The position numbers were made by a program, and so were the translations under genes. 64,000 nt of DNA from Bradyrhizobium oligotrophicum S58 (GTDB taxonomy: Bacteria > Pseudomonadota > Alphaproteobacteria > Rhizobiales > Xanthobacteraceae), in the NCBI RefSeq assembly GCF_000344805.1, contig NC_020453.1:744001-808000 (forward strand), read 5' to 3'. How positions within the stretch are numbered: position 1 is the first letter of the stretch; each line of letters begins with the position of its first letter. The notes under the pieces are model-generated. The model saw nothing but the letters and a program-made list of their open reading frames with translations. It had not been told where the DNA came from and did not search any database. This document shows, piece by piece, positions 8,754-17,810 of this stretch.

Positions 8754-9965
8754 ATGACAAGTGTTGCTGCTACGCATCTCCTCCCCGTATTCGCCCGGGT
8801 CGATCTTTCTTTCGAGCGCGGCGAAGGCGCGTGGCTGATCGCAACCAATGGCGATCGCTATCTCGACTTCACCTCCGGCGTCGCCGTCAATTCGCTCGGC
8901 CATGCCCATCCGCATCTGGTTCAGGCGCTGCAGGAGCAGGCGACCAAGCTCTGGCACATGTCGAACCTGTTCAAGAGCCCGGATGGCGAACGGCTCGCAA
9001 CGCGGCTCTGCGAGCAGAGCTTCGCCGACTACGTCTTCTTCGCCAATTCCGGCGCCGAGGCGATGGAAGGCGCGATCAAGATCACGCGCAAATATCACGC
9101 CGCCAAAGGCCATCCCGAACGCTACCGTATCATTACCTTTGAAGGCGCGTTCCACGGCCGCACGCTGGCGACGCTCGCCGCGACAGGTTCCGCCAAGTAT
9201 CTCGATGGCTTCGGTCCGCCGATGGACGGCTTCGACCAGGTTCCGTTCGGCGACATCGAAGCGGTGAAGAAGGCAATCGGTCCGCACACCGCCGGCATCC
9301 TGGTCGAGCCGGTGCAGGGCGAGGGCGGGGTGCGTACCGCGCCGCTGCCGTTCTACAAGGCGCTGCGCCAGCTCTGCGACGACAACGGACTCTTGCTCGT
9401 CATCGACGAGGTCCAGACCGGCATGGGCCGCACCGGCGATCTGTTCGCGCATCGCTGGCTCGGTGTGACGCCGGACGTGATGTCGCTGGCCAAGGCGCTC
9501 GGCGGCGGCTTTCCCATCGGCGCCGTGCTCGCGACGGCCGAGGCGGCGTCCGGCATGACGCCGGGCACGCACGGCTCGACCTTCGGCGGCAATCCGCTGG
9601 CGGTGGCCGCGGCCAATGCCGTGCTCGACGTGATGCTGGCGCCGGGCTTCTTCGATCACGTCCGCAAGATGTCGCTGCTGCTCAAGCAGAAGCTCGCGTC
9701 CGTCGTCGATCGTCATCCCGACATCATCTCCGAGATCCGCGGCGAGGGGCTGCTGGTCGGCATCAAGGCCGTGGTGCCGTCGGGCGATCTGGTCGCGGCG
9801 CTGCGTGACCAGAAGCTGCTGACGGTCGGCGCCGGCGACAACGTCGTGCGCTTCCTGCCGCCGCTGATCGTCAATGAATCCGAAATCGAACAATCGGTCG
9901 AGATGCTCGATCGCGCCTGTACGGCGCTGTCGGGCGGCCATGGGAAGCAGGCGGTCGCATCATGA
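8754..9965 (+). CDS. argD: Acetylornithine aminotransferase
   Basis: A 403-residue class III pyridoxal-phosphate aminotransferase. [12 protein letters not shown] binds the cofactor phosphate region, [12 protein letters not shown] supplies the Asp, and AKALGGGFP carries the Schiff-base lysine (Lys247), followed by [10 protein letters not shown]. It converts N-acetylglutamate semialdehyde to N-acetylornithine in arginine synthesis. The last four bases (ATGA) overlap the start of argF, which supports the ArgD call over other class III transaminases and indicates translational coupling. In many bacteria the enzyme also serves as succinyldiaminopimelate transaminase for lysine. Confidence 0.93.
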   Translation: MTSVAATHLLPVFARVDLSFERGEGAWLIATNGDRYLDFTSGVAVNSLGHAHPHLVQALQEQATKLWHMSNLFKSPDGERLATRLCEQSFADYVFFANSGAEAMEGAIKITRKYHAAKGHPERYRIITFEGAFHGRTLATLAATGSAKYLDGFGPPMDGFDQVPFGDIEAVKKAIGPHTAGILVEPVQGEGGVRTAPLPFYKALRQLCDDNGLLLVIDEVQTGMGRTGDLFAHRWLGVTPDVMSLAKALGGGFPIGAVLATAEAASGMTPGTHGSTFGGNPLAVAAANAVLDVMLAPGFFDHVRKMSLLLKQKLASVVDRHPDIISEIRGEGLLVGIKAVVPSGDLVAALRDQKLLTVGAGDNVVRFLPPLIVNESEIEQSVEMLDRACTALSGGHGKQAVAS

Positions 9966-10900
9966 GCAGGACCATGGGCAATACGCCGCGTCATTTCCTC
10001 GATCTCACCGAGATGCCGGTCGAGGAGCTGCGCAACGTGCTGGCGCTGTCCAGCGCGATGAAGAAGAACTTGAAGGCGCGCGAGCCAGCGAAGAAGCCGC
10101 TCGACGGCAAGGTGCTGGCGATGATCTTCGACAAGCCGTCGACGCGCACCCGCGTGTCGTTCGACGTCGGCATGCGCCAGCTCGGCGGCGAGGCGATCAT
10201 GCTGACCGGCACCGAGATGCAGCTCGGCCGCGGCGAGACCATCGCCGACACCGCGCGCGTGCTGTCGCGCTATGTCGACGCCATCATGATCCGCATCCTC
10301 AGCCACGAGGCGCTGCTCGAGCTCGCCGCGCACGCCACCGTGCCCGTGATCAACGGCCTGACACGGCGCTCGCATCCCTGCCAGGTGATGGCCGACGTGA
10401 TGACGTTCGAGGAGCATCGCGGCTCGATCGAGGGCCGCACCGTGGCCTGGACCGGCGACGACAACAACGTGCTGGCCTCCTGGGCGCATGCCGCCGAGCG
10501 CTTCAAGTTCCGCCTCAACGTCGCCACCCCGCCGCAGCTGTCGCCCGGCAAGCCGATGAAGGATTTCATCCGCGCCACCAGGGCCGACATCAAGCTCGGT
10601 CATGATCCGGAGGAGGCGGTGACCGGCGCCGACTGCGTCGTCACCGACACCTGGGTGTCGATGGGCGACAAGGACGGCGAGCATCGCCACAATCTGCTCA
10701 AGCCCTATCAGGTCAACGCCCAGCTGATGGCGCGCGCCAAGCCCGAGGCGCTGTTCATGCACTGCCTGCCGGCCCATCGTGGCGAGGAGGTCACCGACGA
10801 GGTGATCGACGGCCCGCAATCGGTGGTCTTCGACGAAGCCGAGAACCGCCTGCACGCCCAGAAGGGCATCCTGGCGTGGTGCTTCGGCGAGCGGGCGTAG
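9962..10900 (+). CDS. argF: Ornithine carbamoyltransferase
   Basis: 312 residues. The carbamoyl-phosphate motif STRTR is at 60-64, the HPCQ motif lies in [11 protein letters not shown], and the ornithine-side [10 protein letters not shown] begins at His267. It joins carbamoyl phosphate to ornithine to give citrulline in the cytoplasm. The start codon overlaps the argD stop (ATGA), and hslO follows 362 bp later in the order usual for Rhizobiales. Length is normal for anabolic OTCases. Confidence 0.95.
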   Translation: MSRTMGNTPRHFLDLTEMPVEELRNVLALSSAMKKNLKAREPAKKPLDGKVLAMIFDKPSTRTRVSFDVGMRQLGGEAIMLTGTEMQLGRGETIADTARVLSRYVDAIMIRILSHEALLELAAHATVPVINGLTRRSHPCQVMADVMTFEEHRGSIEGRTVAWTGDDNNVLASWAHAAERFKFRLNVATPPQLSPGKPMKDFIRATRADIKLGHDPEEAVTGADCVVTDTWVSMGDKDGEHRHNLLKPYQVNAQLMARAKPEALFMHCLPAHRGEEVTDEVIDGPQSVVFDEAENRLHAQKGILAWCFGERA

Positions 10901-10914
10901 GGTCTGATAGCGCC

Positions 10915-11214
10915 ACACCACCGGTGTCGTCCCGGACAACCGAGCGCAGCGAGGGCAGATCCGGGATCCATACCGCTTGATCGTAGTGATTTGCACCGGT
11001 GGTCGTTGCTCTGCGTAGTTGGCGTCTTCGCCGTTCGCAGGTCAGGGCTTTGCGTCAGTCGACGGTCGGGCGAGCCAGTGGGCTTGCCGACATTCCACCG
11101 TCGTCCCGGCTTTGAGCCGGGACCTATACACCGCCGTCCCATGAGACGATCCACTCCTACCGCCGTCCCTCGATAGCATCCGCGGTATGGGTCCCGGCGT
11201 TCGCGGGGACGACA
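10915..11214. repeat. Palindromic repeats between argF and hslO (family A copy 2)
   Basis: The gap of about 360 bp between argF and hslO is mostly repeat. Near 10925-10975 there is a GTCCCGGAC...ATCCGGGATCCATACCGC unit. At 11096-11214, TCGTCCCGGC...GCCGGGACCTATA and CGCGGTATGGGTCCCGGCG...GGGGACGAC are the opposed arms of family A. No coding frame is evident. Confidence 0.7.
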
Positions 11215-11262
11215 GCCGGAGAATGCCCTTCCATTCGTGCCAATAAACCCCAAATAGGCGCC

Positions 11263-12258
11263 ATGACAGGTTCTTCCCCCGACACCAACATCAATCTCGA
11301 CACCAGCCGCATGCCCTCGGCCGTGCCGGTCGATGACGCCGTGCTGCCGTTCGAGGTTGCCGCGCTCGACCTGCGCGGCCGGCTCACCCGCATGGGGCCG
11401 GCGCTCGACGACATTCTCACCAAGCACGCCTATCCCGCTCCCGTGGGCAAGCTGCTCGGCGAAGCCATCGTGCTGACGACCTTGCTAGGCACGTCCCTGA
11501 AATTCGACGGCCGCTTCATCCTGCAGACCCAGACCGACGGCCCGGTGTCGTTCCTGGTGGTCGACTTCCAGGCGCCCGACCGTCTCCGCGCCTATGCGCG
11601 CTACGACGAGGCGAGGCTGGCGGAGGCCAAAGATTCCGGCGGCCTGCTCGGCAAGGGCCATCTGGCGATGACCATCGACCAGGGCGCGGACATGAGCCGC
11701 TATCAGGGTCTCGTCGCGCTCACCGGCGGCAGCCTGGAGGAGGCCGCGCACGAATACTTCCTGCGCTCGGAGCAGATCCCGACCCGCGTGCGCCTCGCCG
11801 TCGGCGAGGAGTGGAGCGGCGGCAAGCACCGCTGGCGCGCCGGTGGTCTGCTGACGCAGTTTCTGCCGAAGGCGCCCGAGCGCCTGCGTCAGGCCGACCT
11901 GCATCCGGGCGATGCGCCCGAGGGCACCGAGCTGCATGCGGTCGAGGAGGACGAGGCCTGGGTCGAGGGGCAGTCGCTGGTCGCGACCGTCGAGGACGTC
12001 GAGCTGATCGATCCGGCGCTCTCAGGCGAGCGGTTGCTGTACCGCCTGTTCCACGAACGCGGCGTCCGCGTGTTCGATCTGGTACCGCTGCAGGCACGCT
12101 GCTCCTGCTCGCGCGACGCGGTCGCCAACATGCTGAAGAGCTTCTCGGCCCAGGACCGCGCCGACATGGTGAAGGACGACAAGGTCGTCGTCACCTGCGA
12201 GTTCTGCTCCTCGGTCTATCAGTTCACCCCACACGAAGCCGGCGTGACGGAGAACTAG
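11263..12258 (+). CDS. hslO: Redox-regulated chaperone Hsp33
   Basis: 331 residues. The C-terminal redox switch has the four zinc cysteines as CSC (Cys280, Cys282) and CEFC (Cys312, Cys315), the canonical CxC and CxxC pattern. The N-terminal body, with the KLLGEAIVLTTLLGTSLKFDG segment split over the family's helix region, fits the Hsp33 fold. The protein is a cytoplasmic holdase activated when oxidation releases zinc. It has its own 5' gap filled with repeats, so it probably has its own promoter. Confidence 0.93.
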   Translation: MTGSSPDTNINLDTSRMPSAVPVDDAVLPFEVAALDLRGRLTRMGPALDDILTKHAYPAPVGKLLGEAIVLTTLLGTSLKFDGRFILQTQTDGPVSFLVVDFQAPDRLRAYARYDEARLAEAKDSGGLLGKGHLAMTIDQGADMSRYQGLVALTGGSLEEAAHEYFLRSEQIPTRVRLAVGEEWSGGKHRWRAGGLLTQFLPKAPERLRQADLHPGDAPEGTELHAVEEDEAWVEGQSLVATVEDVELIDPALSGERLLYRLFHERGVRVFDLVPLQARCSCSRDAVANMLKSFSAQDRADMVKDDKVVVTCEFCSSVYQFTPHEAGVTEN

Positions 12259-12397
12259 GCCGTCGATTCACGATGTGTCGGCGCGGCCGGAGTGATCGGC
12301 CGGCCGGCGATGCGCCAGCAAGCGGTGCCGCAAGGCCCGATGCGCCTCAGGTGCCTTCCGCTGACGCGAGCTGTCGATGCGATAAGATGGAATCGCA

Positions 12398-12949
12398 TCA
12401 CCCACCCGTTTTCACGAACCTCGCGACGAGCGCATCCAGCAGTATGTCACTCGACCGCTTGATCTCGGCGGCCGGTACGTCCTGCAAGAACAGACTCTGA
12501 ATGCCGTTCGAGGCTGCCCAGATGGTTCGTGCCGCCGTATCCACGTCAGTCGTCAAACGCCCTCGGGCTTCAAGCCGCTCGACCACCGCCCGCATGAGTC
12601 CGAAAGCCTCTTTGGACGCGCCTGGGTCCGAGCGGGTGTAGTCGATCATCATGCGGAACAGTTTTGGCCGTTCGAGTGCGAAGGCGATCCAGCCGTTCCA
12701 GCCCCGCTTCAGATCGGCCAGGGCGTCGGCGGTCTGACGGTTGGTCCGCTTCTGTGCCATGAACGTTTCGACCCCCCGCATGACCACGGCACGTAGCAAT
12801 CCGCGCTTGTCGCCGAAGTGGTGATAGAGCGTTGGCGCGGTGACGCTCGCCGCTTGGCACACGGCCCGCGTCGTCACGGCTTCGGGTCCCTGTTGTTCCA
12901 GGATTTCGGAGGCAGCTGACAGAATTTGATCTTCGGTCGACATCGACAT
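12398..12949 (-). CDS. TetR family transcriptional regulator
   Basis: 183 residues. The N-terminal helix-turn-helix reads AASVTAPTLYHHFGDKRGLL (about residues 31-50), which is typical TetR. The rest is a variable helical ligand domain. The frame stays open for 1.4 kb upstream, but the DNA-binding domain begins here, so the ATG at 12949 (or 12943) is taken. It is divergent from an epimerase gene, and two matching inverted repeats lie between them. It probably represses the epimerase and itself in response to a small molecule that is not known. Confidence 0.88.
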   Translation of the reverse strand: MSMSTEDQILSAASEILEQQGPEAVTTRAVCQAASVTAPTLYHHFGDKRGLLRAVVMRGVETFMAQKRTNRQTADALADLKRGWNGWIAFALERPKLFRMMIDYTRSDPGASKEAFGLMRAVVERLEARGRLTTDVDTAARTIWAASNGIQSLFLQDVPAAEIKRSSDILLDALVARFVKTGG

Positions 12950-12973
12950 TCTCAGAAGGGGCTTGCATGAGAC

Positions 12974-13010
12974 TATAGCGATGCTATATGCGGTATATAG
13001 CAACGCTATA
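12974..13010. promoter_or_regulatory. Twin TetR operator sites
   Basis: Two copies of one inverted repeat, TATAGC-GAT-GCTATA (12974-12988) and TATAGC-AAC-GCTATA (12996-13010), have centres 22 bp apart, two helical turns. They lie in the 69-bp gap between the TetR gene and the divergent epimerase, 9 bp from the latter's ATG. They are most likely bound by the adjacent TetR protein. Confidence 0.8.
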
Positions 13011-13018
13011 GAGGTAGC

Positions 13019-13984
13019 ATGAAAAACGTCTTTGTCACAGGCGGCTCTGGCTTCGTCGGCAAGCGCCTCATTGCGCGGTTGCGGGATATGAATGCACATG
13101 TGGTCGCGCTGGTTCGTACGGACAAGGCGGCGGCCGTCGAGGCTCTGGGCGTTTCGGCCTGTCGGGGCGATCTTCAGGACGAGACCGCGCTGACAAAGAG
13201 CATGCAGGGATGCGACACGGTCTTTCACATAGCCGGGCACTTGAGCGAGTGGGATCCTCATGCGTTGTTTCGCGAGGTCAACGTCGCCGGCACGCGCACG
13301 ATGCTGGCCGCCGCCAAGGCGGCTCGCGCATCGACCTTCATCGCCGCGGGAGCTGCCGCGGTGGTGATGGGACGTCCGAAGCCGATGAGGGACGTCACGG
13401 AGGATGCGACGCTGCAAGGGCCGTCCTGGGCACCCTACATCGCGACCAAGGCGGAAGCCGACGAGATGGTGCGTCAGGCAAACACGGCGGCGTTTCGCAC
13501 TATCGTGGTCCGGCCGCCGCTGATCTGGGGCGAAGGGATGCCGATGCTCGATGCCATGGTCGAGACCGCGAAGGCGGGTCATTTCGCGCTGCCCGACGGC
13601 GGCGGTCAGGTCATGTCCACCAGCCACGTGGATAATGTCGTCGCATGCCTGCTGTTGGCAGCCGAAAAAGGCCGGGGCGGGCAGGCCTACCATGTGTCCG
13701 ACGGGCAGGCCGGCACGCTCCAGCAGGTCATCGCCGATCTGCTCGGCACGCGGGGCGTTCCACCGGTCCAAAGGTCCGCACCGTTCGGCATCGCCTGGCG
13801 TATGGCGGCCGTCATGGAGACCGTCTGGCGCCTGTTTCGTCTGCGCTCCAAGCCGCCGATCACGCGCCAGACACTGCGCCTGATCGGCCAGGATTTCACG
13901 CTCGATATCAGCAAGGCGCGAAACGACCTCGGTTACACCCCGGTCGTGACCTGGGCCGAAGGCATCGCACGCATGCGAGGATGA
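13019..13984 (+). CDS. NAD-dependent epimerase/dehydratase family protein
   Basis: A 321-residue extended SDR. The N-terminal nucleotide-binding motif is TGGSGFVGKRL (residues 7-17), a Y-x3-K pair occurs as YIATK near residue 141, and RPPLIWGEG follows in the usual place. This resembles 3-beta-hydroxysteroid dehydrogenase or dihydroflavonol reductase-like SDRs more than sugar epimerases. The substrate is unknown. Start: ATG at 13019 with GAGG at 13011-13014. Expression is probably controlled by the divergent TetR through the two operators overlapping its promoter region. Confidence 0.85.
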   Translation: MKNVFVTGGSGFVGKRLIARLRDMNAHVVALVRTDKAAAVEALGVSACRGDLQDETALTKSMQGCDTVFHIAGHLSEWDPHALFREVNVAGTRTMLAAAKAARASTFIAAGAAAVVMGRPKPMRDVTEDATLQGPSWAPYIATKAEADEMVRQANTAAFRTIVVRPPLIWGEGMPMLDAMVETAKAGHFALPDGGGQVMSTSHVDNVVACLLLAAEKGRGGQAYHVSDGQAGTLQQVIADLLGTRGVPPVQRSAPFGIAWRMAAVMETVWRLFRLRSKPPITRQTLRLIGQDFTLDISKARNDLGYTPVVTWAEGIARMRG

Positions 13985-14111
13985 TCGAGGGGCGTTGCGC
14001 TGGATGCGGCACCGTAGCCGCGATGGCGTCGCCGAGCGTATTGGACGACTCGATCGAGCGGATCGCAGAAAGTTCTGCGCTACGATGCGGCGCGACTTGT
14101 CGTTCGCCAGT

Positions 14112-14263
14112 GCGTAAGGTGGGCAAGGCGATGCCGTGCGCCCGCCGGACGCAGGTGATCGCGTGCCCACGAATCGCGAGCAGTGGTCGCGGGCGGTGGG
14201 CACGGCGCCGTGCACCTGTGCCTCTATCGTCGATCTTACGAGAGCCTTTGCCCGCCCTACGGT
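14112..14263. repeat. Intergenic repeat family E copy 1
   Basis: Arms GTGGGCAAGGCG... and ...GCCTTTGCCCGCCCTACG oppose each other around a GC-rich centre containing GTGGGCACGG. A shorter relative is at 39470-39549. Confidence 0.6.
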
Positions 14264-14429
14264 TCGGTGCTTCGTCGCTATGAGTTCATCTTGGATCGCG
14301 CCGGCCGCTTTGCCCGTCGCGCTACTCTGTCGCAGCAACAAACAGCTTGTGCCGTCGGGCAAATCACTGGCACATTTCCGCGCGTCCTGTTGCCGCATGA
14401 GGGGCGTTTCGCGACCGTCACGGACCGTT

Positions 14430-14755
14430 GGCAGTGGGATGCGATGGGCGTGCGTCGTTGCAGCGTGGATCAGTCTGCGCGGACGAACGGCGATGCACGT
14501 ACGGTCAAGTCGCGCGGTCCTGATATCCCGACGCTGATATCAACTCACGTTGAGGCTTCGCTTCGCGTGGGGATGGTGGCCAACAAGCCCGGCGCACCAG
14601 GGAGAACGCGAAGCAGCCGTTAAAGCCGTTGCGCAGGGAGGGCCGGGTCTGTCCGGCTGAACCTGTGGTACCTGCCGCCTGCATTTTTTCGCAGGCGGGC
14701 CACGGGCCTCAGCCGAGGCCCGGCCTTCCCTGCGCCCTCTATTTGCAGAGGGCGG
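14430..14755. repeat. Structured ~330-nt repeat, family C copy 1
   Basis: Shares with 48060-48400 the blocks GCGGACGAACG, GTCCTGA, and GGTGGCCAACAAGCCCGGCG followed by CACCAGGGAGA. Then comes a long hairpin: GCGCAGGGAGGGCCGGG at 14631 pairs with CCCGGCCTTCCCTGCGC near 14734. Nested inside is CCGCCTGC-ATTTTTTC-GCAGGCGG. A terminal hairpin GCCCTCT-ATTTGC-AGAGGGC follows at 14735-14754. Confidence 0.7.
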
Positions 14756-14851
14756 ACGAATGGACAAAGCTCGGGCGCGGAGTGCGTCGCGAGAACGCGA
14801 TGGGATGACTGCGAGTGAGAGGCTGTAGCGTCGCGCCTCGTTCCGCCGTCC

Positions 14852-14950
14852 TGCCCCGCGCAAGCGGGGCATCCAGTACGCCGAGGCCACTCGGTCGATC
14901 ACTGCTGTCTCGGAATACTGGATCGCCCGGTCAAGCCGGGCGATGACACC
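14852..14950. repeat. Palindromic intergenic repeat, family D copy 1
   Basis: CCCCGCGCAAGCGGGGCATCC with CCAGTACGCC is mirrored by ATACTGGATC and GCCCGGTCAAGCCGGGCGA TGAC. Similar units occur near 42194-42306 and 45346-45377. Confidence 0.65.
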
Positions 14951-15003
14951 GGAGGATCTGGCGAAATGGCCCACTTGGCTGATCGAACGAGACGCCGCCG
15001 CTG

Positions 15004-15396
15004 CTAGTTCAACACCCGCTTGCCCTCGGGGCTGTCCAGCGAGAACGCGGGCACCGCAATGTCGAACTGCTCGCCGCTGTCGCTCTCCATCTGGTAGGAG
15101 CCGGACATGAAGCCGGAGGCGGTGGTGAGCGGGACGCCGGAGGTGTATTCGAAGCGCTCGCCGGGGGCGAGCACCGGCTGCTCGCCGACCACGCCTTCGC
15201 CGCGGACCTCCTGCTGCCGGCCGACGCCGTCGGTGATGATCCAATGCCGGCTGCGCAGCCGCACGGTCTCCTCGCCGGTGTTGGTGATGACGACGGTATA
15301 CGACCAGAACCAGCGGCCATCCGCGACCGACGATTTCTCGGGCAGGAAGTTCGGTTCGACGGTCACTTCGATGTGGCGAGTCACGGCGCGGTACAT
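15004..15396 (-). CDS. apaG: ApaG domain protein
   Basis: 130 residues, the usual length for stand-alone ApaG, with the immunoglobulin-like beta-sandwich sequence pattern: YTVVITNTGEETVRLRSRHW, then GEGVVGEQPVLAPGE and SGVPLTTASGFMSGSYQ. In enterobacteria ApaG is linked to cobalt/magnesium resistance, but its biochemical role is not settled. It is divergent from opgC across 361 bp. Confidence 0.93.
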   Translation of the reverse strand: MYRAVTRHIEVTVEPNFLPEKSSVADGRWFWSYTVVITNTGEETVRLRSRHWIITDGVGRQQEVRGEGVVGEQPVLAPGERFEYTSGVPLTTASGFMSGSYQMESDSGEQFDIAVPAFSLDSPEGKRVLN

Positions 15397-15757
15397 GGGT
15401 GCATTGTAGCGGAAACTTGTCTGCGAACCAATCGTGACGCCATCGTGCTTTCAACACAGTTCCGGATTATGGCACCAGAATCGCGGACTCCGCTCTCCGC
15501 ATGCATGATCCCGCTTGGCTGCGCCGGACGGGGCCGCACGGGCGCCGACGCATGCAAGTGGTGAATGACGAGAGTTGTGCGTTACGCAATTGCCACCGGC
15601 CCTTGGACCGCTTCCCGGGGCGGCGGCGTGTTGGGACCGGCGTCGAAAAACTGGGCACCGCCCAGCTGATAAGTCCTTCATCGCTTGCGCAGAAATTGCG
15701 CAGCCCTACATTCCCTCTGCCGGGCCCCTCGGGCTGGCAGCCTTGACGTGGTGCCTG
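15397..15757. other. Divergent intergenic region apaG/opgC
   Basis: 361 bp holding the promoters of both flanking genes. The opgC reading frame stays open back to 15575, but that part is basic and cysteine-scattered and does not resemble OpgC. No structured element was recognised. Confidence 0.5.
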
Positions 15758-17044
15758 ATGACGTCGATTGCCGATCGCCTTGCCGGACCGTCCGTTCCCG
15801 GAGCCGCTGCCGCGCCTGCGCAGGCCGCGGAGACTCCCGCGGCTGCGAGCACGGCTGCGCCGGCCACCACGGCTGCGCCGGCGATCACCTTTCCCGCCGT
15901 CGGCGAGCGCGAGCTGCGGCTCGATCTGTTCCGCGGGCTGGCTTTGTGGCTGATCTTCATCGATCATTTGCCGCCGAACCTGCTGACCTGGTTCACGATC
16001 CGGAATTACGGATTTTCCGACGCGACCGAAATCTTCATCTTCATCTCCGGCTACACCGCGGCGTTCGTCTATGGGCGGGCGATGCAGGACGCCGGCTTCA
16101 TCGTCGCGACCGCGCGCATCCTGCGCCGGGTCTGGCAGATCTACGTCGCGCACGTCTTCCTGTTCACGATCTTCCTCGCCGAAATCTCCTACGTGGCGAC
16201 CAGCTTCGAGAACCCGCTCTACACCGAAGAGATGGGGATCATGGACTTCCTGAAGCAGCCGGACGTGACCATCGTCCAGGCGCTGATCCTGCGCTTTCGG
16301 CCGGTCAACATGGACGTGCTGCCGCTCTACATCGTGCTGATGCTGTTCCTGCCGCTGATCCTGTGGCTGATGCGCTGGCGCCCCGACGTGACGCTCGCGC
16401 TGTCCGTCGTGCTCTATGCGGTCACCTGGGAATTCGATCTCTATCTGACGGCGTATCCGAACGGCTTCTGGGCGTTCAATCCGTTTGCCTGGCAGCTGTT
16501 GTTCGTATTCGGCGCCTGGTGTGCGCTCGGCGGCGCCAGGCGCATGTCGCGCATCCTCAATTCACCGATCACGCTCGGCATCTGCGTCGTCTATCTGGTC
16601 GCGGCGTTCTGCGTGACCCTGACCTGGTACATTCCGCAGCTCGGTCACCTGATGCCGCGGCGAATCGAGCAATGGATGTATCCGATCGACAAGACCGACC
16701 TTGACGTGTTGCGCTTCGCGCATTTTCTCGCACTCGCAGCACTCACCGTGCACTATCTGCCCAAGGATTGGCCGCTGCTGAAGTCGCGCTGGCTGCGTCC
16801 GCTGATTGTTTGCGGGCAACACTCGCTGGAGATCTTCTGTCTCGGCGTGTTTCTGGCGTTTGCGGGCCACTTCGTCCTTGCCGAAGTGTCCGGGGGCGCC
16901 ATGATGCACGCGATGATCAGCCTTTGCGGCATCCTCGCCATGTGGGGAGTTGCCTCGCTGATTTCGTGGTACAAGCGTGAGGCCGACAAGGGTGCAGCGC
17001 GAAAGACGGTGCGCACCAACGCCGATATGGCGGGAGGGGGCTGA
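15758..17044 (+). CDS. opgC: OpgC-type membrane acyltransferase
   Basis: 428 residues from the chosen ATG; an alternative TTG lies at 15743. After an alanine-rich N-terminus, RELRLDLFRGLALWLIFIDH marks the start of an OpgC/acyltransferase-3-like protein with about ten membrane helices. OpgC adds succinyl groups to osmoregulated periplasmic glucans, using a cytoplasmic acyl donor. The stop TGA overlaps the ATG of the next gene by one base, and two secreted SGNH hydrolases follow. The three probably form one operon that decorates a periplasmic or surface glycan. Assignment to the OpgC family is firm; the glycan is inferred. Confidence 0.87.
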   Translation: MTSIADRLAGPSVPGAAAAPAQAAETPAAASTAAPATTAAPAITFPAVGERELRLDLFRGLALWLIFIDHLPPNLLTWFTIRNYGFSDATEIFIFISGYTAAFVYGRAMQDAGFIVATARILRRVWQIYVAHVFLFTIFLAEISYVATSFENPLYTEEMGIMDFLKQPDVTIVQALILRFRPVNMDVLPLYIVLMLFLPLILWLMRWRPDVTLALSVVLYAVTWEFDLYLTAYPNGFWAFNPFAWQLLFVFGAWCALGGARRMSRILNSPITLGICVVYLVAAFCVTLTWYIPQLGHLMPRRIEQWMYPIDKTDLDVLRFAHFLALAALTVHYLPKDWPLLKSRWLRPLIVCGQHSLEIFCLGVFLAFAGHFVLAEVSGGAMMHAMISLCGILAMWGVASLISWYKREADKGAARKTVRTNADMAGGG

Positions 17045-17802
17045 TGAAGTCCGTCTCGTGGTTAAGGTTTGGTATCGTGGCGCTGGCGGTCTCGCTGGCA
17101 GCGTCCGCGCGCGCCGAAGATGCGCCGCCGAGCTGCGAGGTGCCGGCCTACCTGCTGACCACCGAGAGCCCGCTCCCAAGGGTTGCAGAGGCCGTCAAGA
17201 GCGGCCGTACGCTCGACATTCTGGTCGTCGGAAGCCGCTCCTCGGCGATCGTCAGTGCGTCCGATGCCAATGCCTACCCCGCCCGGTTGCAGGCAGCGCT
17301 GAAGGACAAGCTGCCTGCGGTCACCGTCAACCTCAGCGTCGAGCTGCAGCCGAAGAAGACGGCAGAGGAAATCGCCGGCAATCTCGTTAAACTGGTGGAA
17401 GGAAAACGGCCTAATTTGGTCATCTGGCAAACCGGCACGGTCGACGCCATGCGGTCCATCGATCCTGATGAGTTCCGTCAGGCGGTGAACGACGGTGTCG
17501 CCACGCTGCAGAACGCGGGGGCTGACGTCATCTTGATGAACCTGCAATACAGCCCGCGGACGGAGACCTTGATTTCCGTGCCGCCCTATATCGACAACAT
17601 GCGGGTTGTGGCGCAGCAGCGCGACATTCCGCTGTTCGATCGCTTTGCCATCATGCGGCAATGGAACGAGCAGGGCGATTTCGACCTGTTCAATCCGACG
17701 CATGGGATCGAGCTGGCCAAGCAGGTTCATGACTGTCTCGGCCGGGCGCTGTCGAAGTTCATCATCGACGCAGCGCATGTCGGGCCGGCTCAGCAGAACT
17801 AG
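17044..17802 (+). CDS. Secreted SGNH/GDSL-like hydrolase, first copy
   Basis: 252 residues with a cleavable signal peptide (about 1-24, ending ASARAE). The fold follows the SGNH pattern: ILVVGSRSSA takes the place of the GDS block, PNLVIWQTGTVDA corresponds to the GxND block, and NPTHGIELAKQ ends with the block-V histidine. The catalytic-serine block is divergent compared with the next gene. It overlaps opgC by one base and is followed after 8 bp by a second SGNH gene. It probably acts in the periplasm, transferring or removing acyl groups. Confidence 0.78.
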   Translation: MKSVSWLRFGIVALAVSLAASARAEDAPPSCEVPAYLLTTESPLPRVAEAVKSGRTLDILVVGSRSSAIVSASDANAYPARLQAALKDKLPAVTVNLSVELQPKKTAEEIAGNLVKLVEGKRPNLVIWQTGTVDAMRSIDPDEFRQAVNDGVATLQNAGADVILMNLQYSPRTETLISVPPYIDNMRVVAQQRDIPLFDRFAIMRQWNEQGDFDLFNPTHGIELAKQVHDCLGRALSKFIIDAAHVGPAQQN

Positions 17803-17810
17803 GATTTGTT

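Larger units (their letters stand above)
13985..15003. other. Kilobase of degenerate repeats without a credible gene
   Basis: Open frames exist on both strands but translate to low-complexity arginine- and serine-rich strings typical of GC-rich noncoding DNA. The stretch is a mosaic of repeats: family E (14112-14263), family C (about 14430-14755) and family D (14852-14950). Parts translate to the spurious 'RAGRFARRATLSQQQTACA' type peptides that are commonly over-predicted in Bradyrhizobium genomes. Confidence 0.7.

Noticed and set aside
12950..14398. Long upstream extension of the TetR frame
   Set aside because: It runs through the divergent epimerase and repeats. The helix-turn-helix domain starts at 12949.
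14136..14623. Two overlapping plus-strand frames in the repeat-filled kilobase
   Set aside because: They translate repeat families C and E, which are recurrent noncoding elements, and show no protein family.
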